The notes beneath the pieces were generated by a model. It made no database searches and was not told where the DNA came from. It saw only the letters and a program-made list of their open reading frames with translations. From Platanthera guangdongensis (taxonomy: Eukaryota; Streptophyta; Magnoliopsida; Asparagales; Orchidaceae): a stretch of DNA of 64,000 nt. Position numbers and translations under genes: made by a program. The DNA is taken from NCBI GenBank assembly GCA_039583875.1, contig CM077158.1:239615447-239679446 (forward strand), read 5' to 3'. Shown here piece after piece: positions 10,713-21,689 of this stretch (position 1 is its first letter; every line of letters begins with the position of its first letter).

Positions 10713-12479
10713 ATGGGGGATTCGTTTATGTCAAGAAGCATTGGCTCAATATGGGGGAATCCAGAAGAGGTCTTCAGCATATCTCTGAGGGAGAGTGATG
10801 AGGATGAGTTGGAGGATCTAAAACGGGCAGCGCTCGAGAAGATATCTTCTTATAGTGAGGATATACATACCTTTGCACAGAGAGAGATGAAGGATATAGA
10901 CTTCAATAGCTTTGCCTCTCATGAGAGATGCTTGCTTGAGATGCTATTAAGAGTTGCCGAGGATGATCCCAAGAAGTTTCTTCTCAAACTCCAGGACCGT
11001 ATCAATAGGCAAGATTATTTAGATGAGCACGGGAAGTTTCTTCTCATTCACATTTTCTTGTTTTGGTACTTTTTAACAGGAATTCGTGTTTCCAGAGTTG
11101 GAATTGATATGCCATCCATTGAAGTGCGGTTCTAGTATCTAAATGTGGAGGCTGAAGCTCTTGTTGGAAGGAGATACTTGCCTAGCATCTTCAATCTTGT
11201 TCTCAATAATGTTAAGGTATATATATACTCAGAGCCATTAATTCCATTCACTGGTGCTTCTATACTTGACATTTCGAAGCTGTGAGAGTATTGATTTTGA
11301 TGTTTATTCTGCGCGGGCACTTGCGAGTCTTCTCCATATAATCTCTGTCTAGAAGGCACTGTTTACAATCCTTCATGATCTAGTGGAATCATCAGGCCTC
11401 GCAGGTATATAAAACTCTCCTTCTAATTTAACTATTCTTTCACCTATTTATGCAATAATTATTCTGATGCTTTCTGATAAACTAATAATTAAATGATATA
11501 CAGGTTGACATTGCTTCTCGGACCCCCAGGTTCAGGGAAGACTACTCTATTACAGGCTCTTGCTGGAAAGCTAGATTCTGGACTAACGGTTTTAGGGAAG
11601 GTGAGCTATAATGGCTACGAATTGAAGGAATGTTTTCCACAAAGGTCAGCAGCATATATAAGTCAGCAGGATCTCCATATGGGACAATTGACCGTGAGAG
11701 AAACACTGGCATTCTCTGCAATGTGTGAAGGAGTTGGCTCTCGTTGTGGTAAGCAATCCCTATCATTAGTTTAACCATTAAAGACTCATCAACAGCTTTG
11801 CAGAAACAAGATAATGAATAACCTTATTGTACAGATATGTTAAATGAACTTTTAAGAAGAGAAGGCAGCAAACATCATTCCGGACCCTGATATAGATGCC
11901 TTCATGAAGGTAAGACATTTTTTCTATGAAACAAATAAATCATTATCAGCCAATCATGGTACTTTATTTGTTAGAAATCAACAAAATAGAGGATACATGC
12001 ATGGTTAAAAGAACAGAGATTCTTACAGTTTAACTTTTGCAGGCGGCATGGATAGAAGGGAAGGAAACTGGAGCTATCACAGATTATATAATTAAGGTAT
12101 TCTCGCATTTGATGGGGGATTGATATTTTGCTAATAGAGGATCCATAATCAAGAGCTATGATTTAATGGTTCTTCCTTGGTTCCTTATAACAGATTCTAG
12201 GTTTGGAAATCTGTGCTGATATAATGGTAGGAGATGAAATGTTAAGAGGCATCTCAGGGGGACAAAAAAAAAGCGTGTTACCACAGGTAAACTAATAATT
12301 TGTTGTGCTGCAACTACACTGATCTTCTTTGTTGGAGTGTTGAAATTTTGTAATTATGTAATCTGAGCACAAATGTGCTATGATTTAGGCGAGATGATTG
12401 TTTGACCATCACAAGCATTATTCATGGATGAAATATCAACGGGCCTAGATAGCTCTACAACATTCCAGATAATTAATTC
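10713..12479 (+). pseudogene. PDR-type ABC transporter (ABCG), 5' part: N-terminus and first nucleotide-binding domain
   Basis: Plant PDR transporters are plasma-membrane efflux pumps arranged NBD1-TMD1-NBD2-TMD2. Exons read by eye: 10713-11008, 11096-11216, about 11310-11403, 11504-11748, 11835-11909, 12043-12096, 12194-12286, 12389-12479. The start ATG 10713 gives GDSFMSRSIGSIW, a normal PDR start. Exon 4 has Walker [10 protein letters not shown], exon 7 the signature SGGQKK, exon 8 Walker B LFMDEISTGLDS. Lesions: TAG at 11133 (RF*YLN), TAG at 11350, one base lost in ILHD-SGIIRPR, a frameshift in LLRRE-AANIIP, two extra A in the A9 run of the signature (12263-12271), and TGA in GEMIV*PS. 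Intron 1 appears to use a GC donor (11009). The gene is interrupted at 12480 by a copia element. Clearly dead. Confidence 0.9.
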
Positions 12480-12662
12480 TGTTGAGTGAGCTCAAAACTT
12501 GTATGTATTGATTGTGTATGTAAATACAAGGAGAGAATACAAATATATAGAAGAGGGAAGAAGAGAAGAAATCCTATACAATGATGTGAGACTAATAGGA
12601 GGAGAAGAAAGTAGAAAAAACATGGGCCCAATACTGGGCCAATTACATGGGCTTTTCTAACA
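12480..12662 (-). repeat. 3' LTR of minus-strand copia element
   Basis: 183 bp, TG...CA, immediately left of the element's polypurine tract; flanked on the left by AATTC. Confidence 0.95.
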
Positions 12663-12663
12663 C

Positions 12664-14864
12664 TCCCCCACAAGCTGGAGCGTACAAATCGTATGCACCA
12701 AGCTTGGACAAGCACTGATAGAAGAGTGTACTAGGAAGAGCTTTAGTGAGAACATCCGCCACTTGTGCTGTCCCGGGAACATGCGTCAGGTCAATCTTCT
12801 TCATTTGAACTTTTTCTCTGATGAAGTGACAATCGACTTCAATATGTTTAGTTCTCTCGTGGAATACCGGGTTCCTGGCAATATGTATTGCCGCTTGGCT
12901 ATCACAAAGGAGAAGAGTTGGAGAAAGAAGTTTTATACCCAGATCGGTAAGAAGACTCTCCAGCCATGTTAGTTCAGAAACAACAGATGTCATTGCCCGG
13001 TATTCAACCTCAGCAGATGATCGAGCTACAACAGCTCGTTTCTTGCTCCGCCACGCAATCAAGTGTCCGCCAAAATAGGTGCAAAAGCCACTGGTTGAAC
13101 GTCGATCATCAAGAGAACCAGCGTAGTCAGTATCAGAGTAAGCTATCAATGTAGCAGCTGAAGATGAGGTCTTGTAGACCAATCCTTGACCATGGGCTGT
13201 TTTGAGGTATCTGAGAATGCGTTCAACGGCTTAAAGATGAGATTTCCGCGGGGAATGCATATAACGGCTGACAATACCAACTGCGAAAGATATATCAGGT
13301 GTAGTTACCGTGAGGTAGATCAATTTTCCAACTAGACGGCGATAGTATTCAGGGTTCTCAAGTAAGAGATCTGAGTCAGAAGCCTGAGCACATAACTTGT
13401 GATTCACATCCATTGGGGTATTGATCGGCTTACAACCCGAGTAACCTGCATCATGGAGAAGGTCGAGACAATACTTTCGCTGGGAAGGGACGAGACCATC
13501 TCGTCGTCTAGCAACCTCAAGGCCCAAAAAATACCGGAGGGGTCCCAGATCCTTTGTTTGAAAAATAGTACCAAGATGTCGTTTGACCTCCTGTATTCCC
13601 TGTGAGTCATCCCCGGTAATTATGATGTCGTCAACATAAACTAACAAAAGGACCGTCCCCGCTGTACGATGGCGAGTGAACATCGAGAAATCTGTCGTGC
13701 TTCGAGAAAAACCAACCTCCCGGAGAGCTTTGCTGAACCTGTCGAATCATGCCCGTGGTGATTGTTTGAGGCCATACATAGCTTTCTTAAGACGATAAAC
13801 CTGAGACTCCCCCGTGGTCTCAAACCCGGGAGGTTGTTGCAAATAGACAGTTTCCTGTAAGTCGCCATTCAAAAAGACATTCTTAATATTCAGTTGCATT
13901 AAGGGCCACCAGCGATGGACAGCCACCGAGATAAGAATCCGAACGGTGTTGAGTTTGGCAATCGGAGAGAAGGTTTCCTCATAGTCCATCTCGTGTTGTT
14001 GGGTGAAGCCCCGGGCGACCAGCCGAGCTTTCAGACGGTCAATCATCCCATCAGCGGCATGTTTGACGACGAAGACCCACTTACACCCAACCGGTTTCTG
14101 ACCCGGGGGAAGTGGTGCGAGAGTCCAGGTCTGGTTGGCCCAGAGAGTAGTCATTTCCTCCTCCATGACAGCCCTCCAGCCGGGATGTTGTAGCGCCTCC
14201 TGCACAGTGTTAGGAACCGCAATGGAGGAAGGAGAAGTAGCAAATGTATGTAGTGGGGGAGAGAGACGATGCAGAGAGACATAATTTGCCAAAGGATGAG
14301 CGGTAGAGGGAGATACCTGATCAGCAGGGCGCGGGGTAGCCGAGGAAGAGGCCGACTGCAGAGGGGTAGCGGGACGAGGAGGAAGGCGGCGAGAGTATGG
14401 ATAACGGGTGGCCTGGAGGGATCAGAAGGAGGGTTAGAAGGACGTAGGGGAACATAGTCAGTAGGAGGGATGACGGGTCGGGGTAAATGCAGTGGTGGAG
14501 ATGTCGTCGGGGAGGAAGGAGAAGAAGGTGGGGGAAAGAAAGGTTGGTCTTCCCGAAAGGTAACATTGGCGGAGACGATGACCTTCCGTGTGACCGGAGA
14601 GTAACACAGGTAACCCTTCTGAGTGCGAGAGTAGCCGACGAAAATGGATTTAGCGGCTCGGGGATCCAACTTATCCGAGGAGGGACCCAGGAGGTGAACG
14701 AAGCAAATGCAGCCAAAGACCCTCGGTGTAAGAGGGAAGGCTAGAGTGGAGGGGAAAAGAAGACTGAATGGAGTGGCAGAGTTGAGAACCGAGGAAGGGA
14801 GGCGGTTGATGAGAATTTATGCAGTGGAGACCGCAAAGTGCCAGTAAAGTTTGGGAACATTCAT
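12664..14864 (-). pseudogene. copia reverse transcriptase-RNase H part of polyprotein, inactivated
   Basis: Continues the polyprotein after the stop at 14865. It shows KLDPRAAKSIFVGYSRTQKGY (integrase C-terminal copia motif), a Pro/Ser-rich linker, then [44 protein letters not shown] and YGLKQSPRA. A stop follows at about 13747. The RT then continues with LLLVYVDDIIITG (catalytic DD present) and YFLGLEVARR. Another stop lies near 13231. RNase H follows with AYSDTDYAGSLDDRRSTSG, SSAEVEYRAM, LLCDSQAAIHIA and FHERTKHIEVDCHFIRE, and the frame ends just before the polypurine tract. At least two in-frame stops and one frameshift in the linker. Confidence 0.92.
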
Positions 14865-16752
14865 TTAGAGCATGAGGGAGCGGGAAACGTCTAGGAGGTG
14901 ACGGTTCTTACGTTCGGCCACGCCATTTTGTTGGGGGGTGTACGCACAGGAGGTCTGATGAATAATACCAAATTCGGCACATAGATTGACAAATTCATGG
15001 CCTGTGTATTCACGAGCGTTATTGGTGCACATGATTTTAATAGTTTTGGAGAATTGTGTGCGAGTTTCTTGTATAAATGCGCGGAATATGCGAGACAGCT
15101 CGGAGCGATCACGAAGTAGGTAAAGGCAGGTGGTGCGGGAATAATCATCAATGAAGGTTATAAAATAACGGTACCCAAAAATACTGGTAACTTTAAAAGG
15201 ACCCCAGACATCGGAGTGTAGTAAATCAAATGGAGCAGCGCTCCTAGTACAATGAGCAGGAAAGGAAGTACGCGGTTGTTTGCCGTAAACACAAGAATCA
15301 CAGTGGAAAGCAGGAAAAGAGATATCAGGCAGCGCCTTTTGGAGAACAGGAAGAGGGGCATGCCCAAGACGTCGGTGCCAGTCAACAGCAGAGACAGAGG
15401 AGAGAATAGTGGGAGAGGCGTCAAGAAGGTAGAGCCCGTTCTGCAGGCGTCCTCTACCAATGGTAGTCCGCATCCGCCGATCTTGTATCAAAAAAGAAGA
15501 GGGAGTAAAGGTGACAGAGCAATCCATATCATGAGTGAGGCAGACAACATAAAGCAAATTAAAAGGTGAGCCCGGAACATAAAGAGCCGAGCGAAGAAAG
15601 ATAGAGGGAGCAAGAGAGATGTCGGCACAACCGGAGACCGGAACAGTCGCCCCATTGGCGACGGTGATAGACTTCGGATGAGGAACATCCGAATACTGGA
15701 GGGGCCGCATCGAGGTGATGCGATGAGTAGCCCCCGAGTACAGGATCCAACGCGGACCAGAGGAAAGACAAGTAATACCTGCAGTAGAGATGGAGGCAAC
15801 AGAAGCAGGAGGAGGGCTAAGAAGCCCCTGGAGGTGCTGTAGCTGGAGACGGACGACCTCAAGGTCGGTACCAGTGGAGGAGGAGCCATCAGTGGCAACA
15901 GCGACAGTGGGGCGAGGAGGATAGCCATGTTTCTTGTAGAAAACGGCAACCGTGTGGCCATATCGGCCGCAATATGAACACTTGGGGCGGCCCCGACCCC
16001 CACGTCCCCTTCCGCGAGAACCGGAACGGCCACTGCGAGCAGAAGGCGGTGGGGGAAGTAAGAGGGGAAGGGTCTGCTGAAGGAGAGCCGGAGAATCCAG
16101 GGGTGGTGATACGCGAAGGAGCATAGAGCAGACATTAGAGAGGGAGGATGTAGAGGCCGAGACCAAGACCTGAGCCCGGATGCTCTGAAGGTGAGGCGGG
16201 ACACGAGCCATCATCATGGCAATGCATACAGCCTCCTTTTGCATGCGCTGAGCAGTAAGGTCGGTGGTAGAAGGCTGATGCTGGATCCAGGCCTCTGCCA
16301 AAGTATTGACACGAGCAACAAACGAGGTCATGTCAGCCGCCCCACCAGCATCAAGAGTCTGAAGGTCGGTGACAATGTCATAGAGGTGTTGAAGACTATC
16401 CTTTCCAGAGTACATGGAGTGAAGCTCCTCTCACATAGCTTTGGCGGTCTCATGGTACATGACCATTTGGTATGTCTCACCCTCCAGCGAATTAAGGAGC
16501 CATGTTTGAACTCGGCCGTCATTTCGTAGCCAGTCCTCCGTATTAGGGGAAGGGGGTGCGTTAGTAAGGTGAAGCACTAGGCCCTTGGCCTGAAGAACAC
16601 GCCGAACCGAGTGGACTTACGGAACAAAGTTTTTTCTTCCCAGATAATGAGATAGTGGTAATCCGCAGCTCATCTCGAAGGTCAGGAAGAGAAGTCGGGC
16701 GGTCAGCAGGAGGATTAGCCGCCTGTCCGGTAGAGTCGATGGAAGATCCCAT
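14865..16752 (-). pseudogene. copia Gag-protease-integrase part of polyprotein, inactivated
   Basis: Gag probably starts at minus-strand ATG 16752 (MGSSIDSTGQAANPPAD). A frame break follows near 16615 and a stop near 16433, then an open frame of 516 codons from 16415. In order it shows the Gag helix region (MYSGKDSLQHLYDIVTDLQ) and a CCHC-like knuckle KCSYCGRYGHTVAVFY whose last Cys is replaced by Phe. The protease site WILYSGATH has the catalytic Asp (normally LDSGA) changed to Tyr. Then come the pre-integrase motif WHRRLGH and an HxxxC-type finger end (FHCDSCVYGK). The integrase core has LHSDVWGP (first Asp present), MCTNNAREY (second Asp changed to Asn) and NGVAERKNRHLL (Glu present). A stop follows SLML at 14865. 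Not functional. Confidence 0.92.
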
Positions 16753-17040
16753 GGAGCCGGGGAAGGCCGCAGCGAATAGAAGAGCGCGCGAAGAGGCCGC
16801 GACGGATAGGCACTCAGACAAGCCGCACAGTCACTGAGAGAACGCAAGCGGACATGGGAGAGACCGACGGGAGGCCGCGACCAGGTGCGGAAGAGAGCAA
16901 GGACAACCCGCACGGTCACTGAGAGAACGCAAGCGGCCAAGCAAGAGCGAGAAGAGAAGACGGCTGTAAAGAGACAAGAAAGCGCAACGGTTAGAAACAG
17001 AGTCCGTGCTACCAGAAGAGGGAAGCAGAAGCAGAGATCG

Positions 17041-17410
17041 CGAGTAGGAACTCGAGCGGCTAGAGAGAAACCGCTAGGAGGGACTCGAGCGGCAAGAAAA
17101 GAGACCGCGAGTAGGCACTCGAGCGACAAGAAGAAAGAGACCGCGAGTAGGAACTCGAGCGGCTAGAAAGGAGACCGCGAGTAGAAACTCGAGCGGCAAG
17201 AAGGGAGACCGCGAGTAGGAACTCGAGCGGCTAGAAAGGAGACCGCGAGTAGAAACTCGAGCGGCAAGAAGGGAGACCGCGAGGAAGAACTCGAGCGGCA
17301 AGAAGAGAGACCGCGAGTAAGAACTCGAGCAGCAAGAAGAGAGACCGCGAGGAGGCCGCGCGGTAAGAGGAAGAGACCGCGAGTAGGAGGCCGCGCGGTA
17401 AGAGGAAGAA
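17041..17410. repeat. Tandem repeats in copia leader
   Basis: About ten imperfect copies of a 34-40 bp unit with the core GAGACCGCGAGTAGGAACTC followed by GAGCGGCAAGAAG. They lie between the primer site and gag in the minus-strand element. The reverse complement resembles the GC-rich leaders of the short copia elements at 26565 and its copies (TCTTCTCGCGGGCTG, CTCGCGGTCTCT), suggesting related families. Confidence 0.85.
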
Positions 17411-17673
17411 AAAGTAGGCACCGAGAAGTGGGGCTCACGGGAGGAGAGGAGAGGCTATAAAAGGAACTGAGGGGGTGGATCCACGGGAGGGAGGAAGAGG
17501 AGAGCAGGCAGCGGTTTAGCAAGGGAGAAGCCGCGGAACCAGCGGGTAGAATAGACCGCTACCCGGGCGAGTAGTGGAACAGGTCGTAGAGAGAGAGAGG
17601 TCAGGAGAGGAGGACAAGCCGGGCGGTTAGAAAAAGTGAAGCCGCGAAGTCGGAATCGCTGGCTCTGATACCA

Positions 17674-17856
17674 TGTTGAGTGAGCTCAAAACTTGTATGT
17701 ATTGCTTGTGTATGTAAATACAAGGAGAGAATACAAATATATAAAAGAGGGAAGAAGAGAAGAAATCCTATACAATGATGTGTGACTAATAGGAGGAGAA
17801 GAAAGTAGAAAAAACATGGGCCCAATACTGGGCCAATTACATGGGCTTTTCTAACA
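17674..17856 (-). repeat. 5' LTR of minus-strand copia element
   Basis: 183 bp, nearly identical to 12480-12662, abutting the primer site GGCTCTGATACCA (17661-17673) and followed by AATTC. Confidence 0.95.
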
Positions 17857-17861
17857 AATTC

Positions 17862-18194
17862 AATCATGCAAATTGTTCAAATTCTCGGGGGAACATCAGT
17901 TGTGTTACTGCTTCAGCCAGCACCTGAAACTTATGATCTCTTTGATGATATCATCCTCCTATCAGATGGATATATTGTGTATCAAGGACCCGAGAAGATG
18001 TCCTCGAATTCTTTAACTTCATGGGATTCGAGTGTCCCAAAAGGAAAGGTGTTGCTGACTTCTTACAGGAGGTGACCTCTATCAGCACATCAGTTTTATC
18101 ATTTGCGATATAGAGCACATCTCCACTCTAACAAACTCATTCATTTTTCTCACAGGTGACATCTAGTGAAGATCAACAGCAATATTGGGCTCAG
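17862..18194 (+). pseudogene. PDR transporter: end of NBD1 exon 8 and start of exon 9
   Basis: Resumes the exon broken at 12479: SIMQIVQILGGTSVVLLLQP, then [17 protein letters not shown] (D-loop/H-loop region of NBD1) and YIVYQGPE. A frameshift follows; the other frame reads [20 protein letters not shown]. The exon ends near 18071. An intron to 18155 is followed by exon 9 starting VTSSEDQQQYWAQ, cut at 18194 by the gypsy element. Confidence 0.9.
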
Positions 18195-19321
18195 TGTTGA
18201 AGCCAAAATTGACCTCTGTGGAGTTCGGGGTCTCTGAAAGGGGTGACCTCACACCTACTACACTCGAGAGAACGTCACAGACCGGAGACTTAGGAGACTA
18301 TGAACAGACCCTCGGCTCTAGCACGGAGGTCCCACCTCACACCCGGAAGGCTACCTGAGCTCTTCCCCTCCCTCACCAAAGGTCTAGGCTAGGCGCCTTG
18401 GAGAGCTCTCTCTACTCTACCAAGAAGAAGCTAAGGGAGGAGGAAACTCAGAAAAGGATCCTCTCCAAGGCACCCAAGGGGGTCTATTTATAGTTTTCCA
18501 AATCTCATGGGCCACAAATGACCAAAATACCCCCACGGCCAAAAGGCCTCGGGCCAATAGGAAACCGCCACGCCGGGGGGTAGAGAAGGAAAAACACGTC
18601 ACCTAAAGCTAAAAGGGGACCCACCCTGCGGGACGGGGCGAGACCCGGCCTGGGGCCGGACTCGCCCGGCCGCCCGCGGGGCGGGGCGAGACCCGGCCTG
18701 GGGCCAGTCTCGCCCGGCCGCCCGCGGGGCTGGGCGAGACCCGGCCTGGGGCCGGTCTCGCCCGGCCTACTCGCCGAGCCGGGCGAGACCCGGCCTGGGG
18801 CCGGTCTCGCCCGGCTGCCCCCGGGGGCCGGGAGAGACCCGGCCTGGGGCCGGTCTCGCCCGGCCTGGGGCCGGTCTCGCCCGGCCTACTCGCCGGGCTG
18901 GGCGAGACCCGGCCTGGGGCCGGTCTCGCCCGGCCTACCCGCCGGGCTGGGCGAGACCCGGCCTGGGGCCGGTCTCGCCCGGCTGCCCGCGGGGCTGGGC
19001 GAGATCCGGCCTGGGGCCGGTCTCGCCCGGCCTACCCGCCGGGCTCGGGGCCGGTCTCGCCGGCCTGAGGGAAAAAAGGGGGAGGGGGAGGGCCTGCTGA
19101 TCCCGCCTCCACACTCAAATGGCCCGGGCGGGTGCCTACCAACCTGCCGCTTTCACACTCCAACTAAGGGGCCGCTGGGGGAGGCCGATTTCTCCTCCCC
19201 CTACTAGTATGTTTCCAAGCCAGAGCCAAAATTGGCCACCGAGAGTTCAAAATACTCAAAAAGCTTAAAAACTAAGCACGCCTCATTTGGGGCCCACTAT
19301 TCGCGAATACGGGGTTGTACA
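18195..19321 (-). repeat. 3' LTR of gypsy-type element, with internal GC-rich tandem array
   Basis: 1127 bp. 18637-19065 consists of about eight copies of a 48-50 bp unit built on GACCCGGCCTGGGGCCGG plus TCTCGCCCGG. Within the unit, GGGCGAGACC pairs with GGTCTCGCCC across a short loop, so each unit can fold into a strong hairpin. 4 kb away the other LTR carries a different arrangement of the same units. Confidence 0.92.
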
Positions 19322-19506
19322 CAATCCCTTCTCTTTTCGAGGTTGGTACAAGCTCGGAAAGAAATGTCCAACCCCAACGTATTCGCGGAGTGTGACTTTC
19401 CTGCGGGGTCAAACTGCCAAGCCAGCTACGGGAGCCTGGGTGGCGAGACCTCCTCCGGGTAACAAACTTGGCTCCCACGAGAGATCAACCCGCCATGTCA
19501 GCTAGT

Positions 19507-20919
19507 GAGAGCCTGACAGCGGAATCCATCTCAGAGCAAAGGACTTGACTTCCACGAGAGATCAACCTGCCCTGCCAGCTAGATGAGAGCCTGACAGCGG
19601 AATCCATCTCGGAGCAAAGGACTTGGCTTCCACGAGAGATCAACCTGCCCTGCCAGCTAGATGAGAGTCTGACAGCGGAATCCATCTCGGAGCAAAGGAC
19701 TTGGCTTCCACGAGAGATCAACCTGCCCTGCCAGCTAGATGAGAGCCTGACAGCGGAATCCATCTCGGAGCAAAGGACTTGGCTTCCACGAGAGATCAAC
19801 CTGCCCTGCCAGCTAGATGAGAGCCTGACAGCGGAATCCATCTCGGAGCAAAGGACTTGGCTTCCACGAGAGATCAACCTGCCCTGCCAGCTAGATGAGA
19901 GCCTGACAGCGGAATCCATCTCGGAGCAAAGGACTTGGCTTCCACGAGAGATCAACCTGCCCTGCCAGCTAGATGAGAGCCTGGCAGCGGAATCCATCTC
20001 GGAGTAAAGGACTTGGCTTCCACGAGAGATCAACCTGCCCTGCCAGCTAGATGAGAGCCTGACAGCGGAATCCATCTCGAGGTGAGACCTTCCCACCCTC
20101 CGAGGGATCAACCTGCCCTGCCAGCTAGGTGAGAGCCTGACAGCGGAATCCATCTCGAGGTGAGACCTTCCCACCCTCCGAGAGATCAACCTGCCCTGCC
20201 AGCTAGGCAGAGCCTGACAGCGGAATCCATCTCGAGGTGAGACCTTCCCCACCCTCCGAGAGATCAACCTGCCCTGCCAGCTAGGTGAGAGCCTGGCAGC
20301 GGAATCCATCTCGAGGTGAGACCTTCCCCACCCTCCGAGAGATCAACCTGCCCTGCCAGCTAGGTGAGAGCCTGACAGCGGAATCCATCTCGAGGTGAGA
20401 CCTTCCCACCCTCCGAGAGATCAACCTGCCCTGCCAGCTAGGTGAGAGCCTGACAGCGGAATCCATCTCGAGGTGAGACCTTCTCCACCCTCCGAGAGAT
20501 CAACCTGCCCTGCCAGCTAGGTGAGAGCCTGGCAGCGGAATCCATCTCGAGGTGAGACCTTCCCCACCCTCCGAGAGATCAACCTGCCCTGCCAGCTAGG
20601 TGAGAGCCTGGCAGCGGAATCCATCTCGAGGTGAGACCTTCCCCACCCTCTGAGAGATCAACCTGCCCTGCCAGCTAGGTGAGAGCCTGGCAGCGGAATC
20701 CATCTCGTGGTGAGACCTTCCCCACCCTCCGAGAGATCAACCTGCCCTGCCAGCTAGGTGAGAGCCTGGCAGCGGAATCCATCTCGAGGTGAGACCTTCC
20801 CACCCTCCGAGAGATCAACCTGCCCTGCCAGCTAGGTGAGAGCCTGGCAGCGGAATCCATCTCGAGGTGAGACCTTCCCACCCTCCGAGAGATCAACTTG
20901 CCCTGCCAGCTAGGTGAGA
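19507..20919. repeat. 78-bp satellite array inside the gypsy-type element
   Basis: About 18 head-to-tail units spaced 78 bp apart (for example GAGAGCCTGACAGCGG at 19507, 19585 and 19663). There are two subtypes. The left ones (19507-20060) share GGAGCAAAGGACTTGGCTTC; the right ones (20060-20919) share GAGGTGAGACCTTCCC. 78 is a multiple of three, so the minus strand stays open for 274 codons with a 26-residue repeat (EMDSAVRLSSSWQGRLISRG and variants). Two more degenerate units follow the MITE at 21383-21500. I do not call it a protein gene. Confidence 0.92.
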
Positions 20920-21382
20920 TAGGGGTGCAAACGAGTCGAGCTCGAGTCGAGCTTGCCAAAATTTCCAAGCTCGAGCTCGAGCTCGAGCTTTTGATTTCGA
21001 GCTCGAGCTCGAGCTCGAGCTCGACGAGCTCATTTTTCTCAGCTCGAGCTCGAGCTCAAGGCCAATTTTTCGAGCTCGAGCTCGAGTTTCGAGCTCGCGA
21101 GCTCGAGCTCGAGATGCTCGCGAGCTTTTTAGCTCATGAGCTTTATTTTCTTATTTTTTCTTATTTTTTTTTATTTTTTTTTTTAAAAAATATATCAATA
21201 AAAAGCTCGCGAGCCGGCTCGCGAGCTCATGAACAATATTAGATGAGCTCGAGCTCGAGCTCGTAATCGAGCTCGAGCTCGTCGAGCTCGAGCTCGAGCT
21301 CGACAGGCTCGAGCTCGAGTCGAGCTTTTTTCGAGCCGGCTCATCGAGCTTTCGAGCCGGCTCAACTCAACTTGCACCCCTA
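20920..21382. mobile_element. hAT-type MITE built of GAGCTC repeats
   Basis: 463 bp with perfect 11-bp terminal inverted repeats TAGGGGTGCAA / TTGCACCCCTA (20920-20930, 21372-21382) and an 8-bp target duplication AGGTGAGA (20912-20919, 21383-21390). Both fit the hAT superfamily. The arms are long runs of GAGCTC/TCGAGC, so the element can fold back on itself; the centre (21130-21200) is T-rich. No coding capacity. It sits inside a satellite unit, so it is younger than the array. Confidence 0.9.
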
Positions 21383-21689
21383 AGGTGAGAGCCTGACAGC
21401 GGAATCCATCTCGAGGTGAGACAACTAGGCATCAACGAGATGTACCACCGGCCCTGCCCAGCTAGTGAGAGCCTGGACAGCGGGACCGTCTCGGAGCAAA
21501 AGAACTAAGCATCTCAATCAGTCCCTTACCAAATCCTACATCCTCAAACGGGGAGAAATAGATGGGTTACATAGTTCCCCCGACTCAGCTGGTCAGGGGT
21601 AGCACTTGTTACAAGACAAGAAAAATGAAAAAACTACCGCAAGGCGAGGCACCCTCATGGGGCCTGGGCATGACAGCCGTCTTCCGCTT

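Larger units (their letters stand above)
12480..17856 (-). mobile_element. Full-length Ty1/copia retrotransposon inserted in PDR exon 8
   Basis: 5377 bp between direct 183-bp LTRs (12480-12662 and 17674-17856, TGTTGAGTGAGC...TCTAACA) with target duplication AATTC (12475-12479 and 17857-17861). On the minus strand the order is 5' LTR, tRNA-Met primer site (17661-17673), leader with 36-bp-type tandem repeats, gag, protease, integrase, RT, RNase H, polypurine tract (TTGTGGGGGAG) and 3' LTR. I count about three differences between the LTRs, so insertion was fairly recent, yet the polyprotein carries several stops and altered catalytic residues. Removing the element restores a continuous PDR exon (SSTTFQIINS joined to IMQIVQ). 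Confidence 0.95.

Noticed and set aside
14269..14744. Plus-strand frames over the copia polyprotein
   Set aside because: Shadows of the minus-strand Pro/Ser-rich linker; no independent support.
19485..20309. 274-codon minus-strand frame with a 26-residue repeat
   Set aside because: It is the translation of the 78-bp satellite; 78 divides by three, so an open unit stays open. No start context or known domain. Kept as a finding about the repeat, not as a gene.
19507..20919. CRISPR-like regular spacing
   Set aside because: Units are contiguous 78-bp repeats without unique spacers, in plant DNA.
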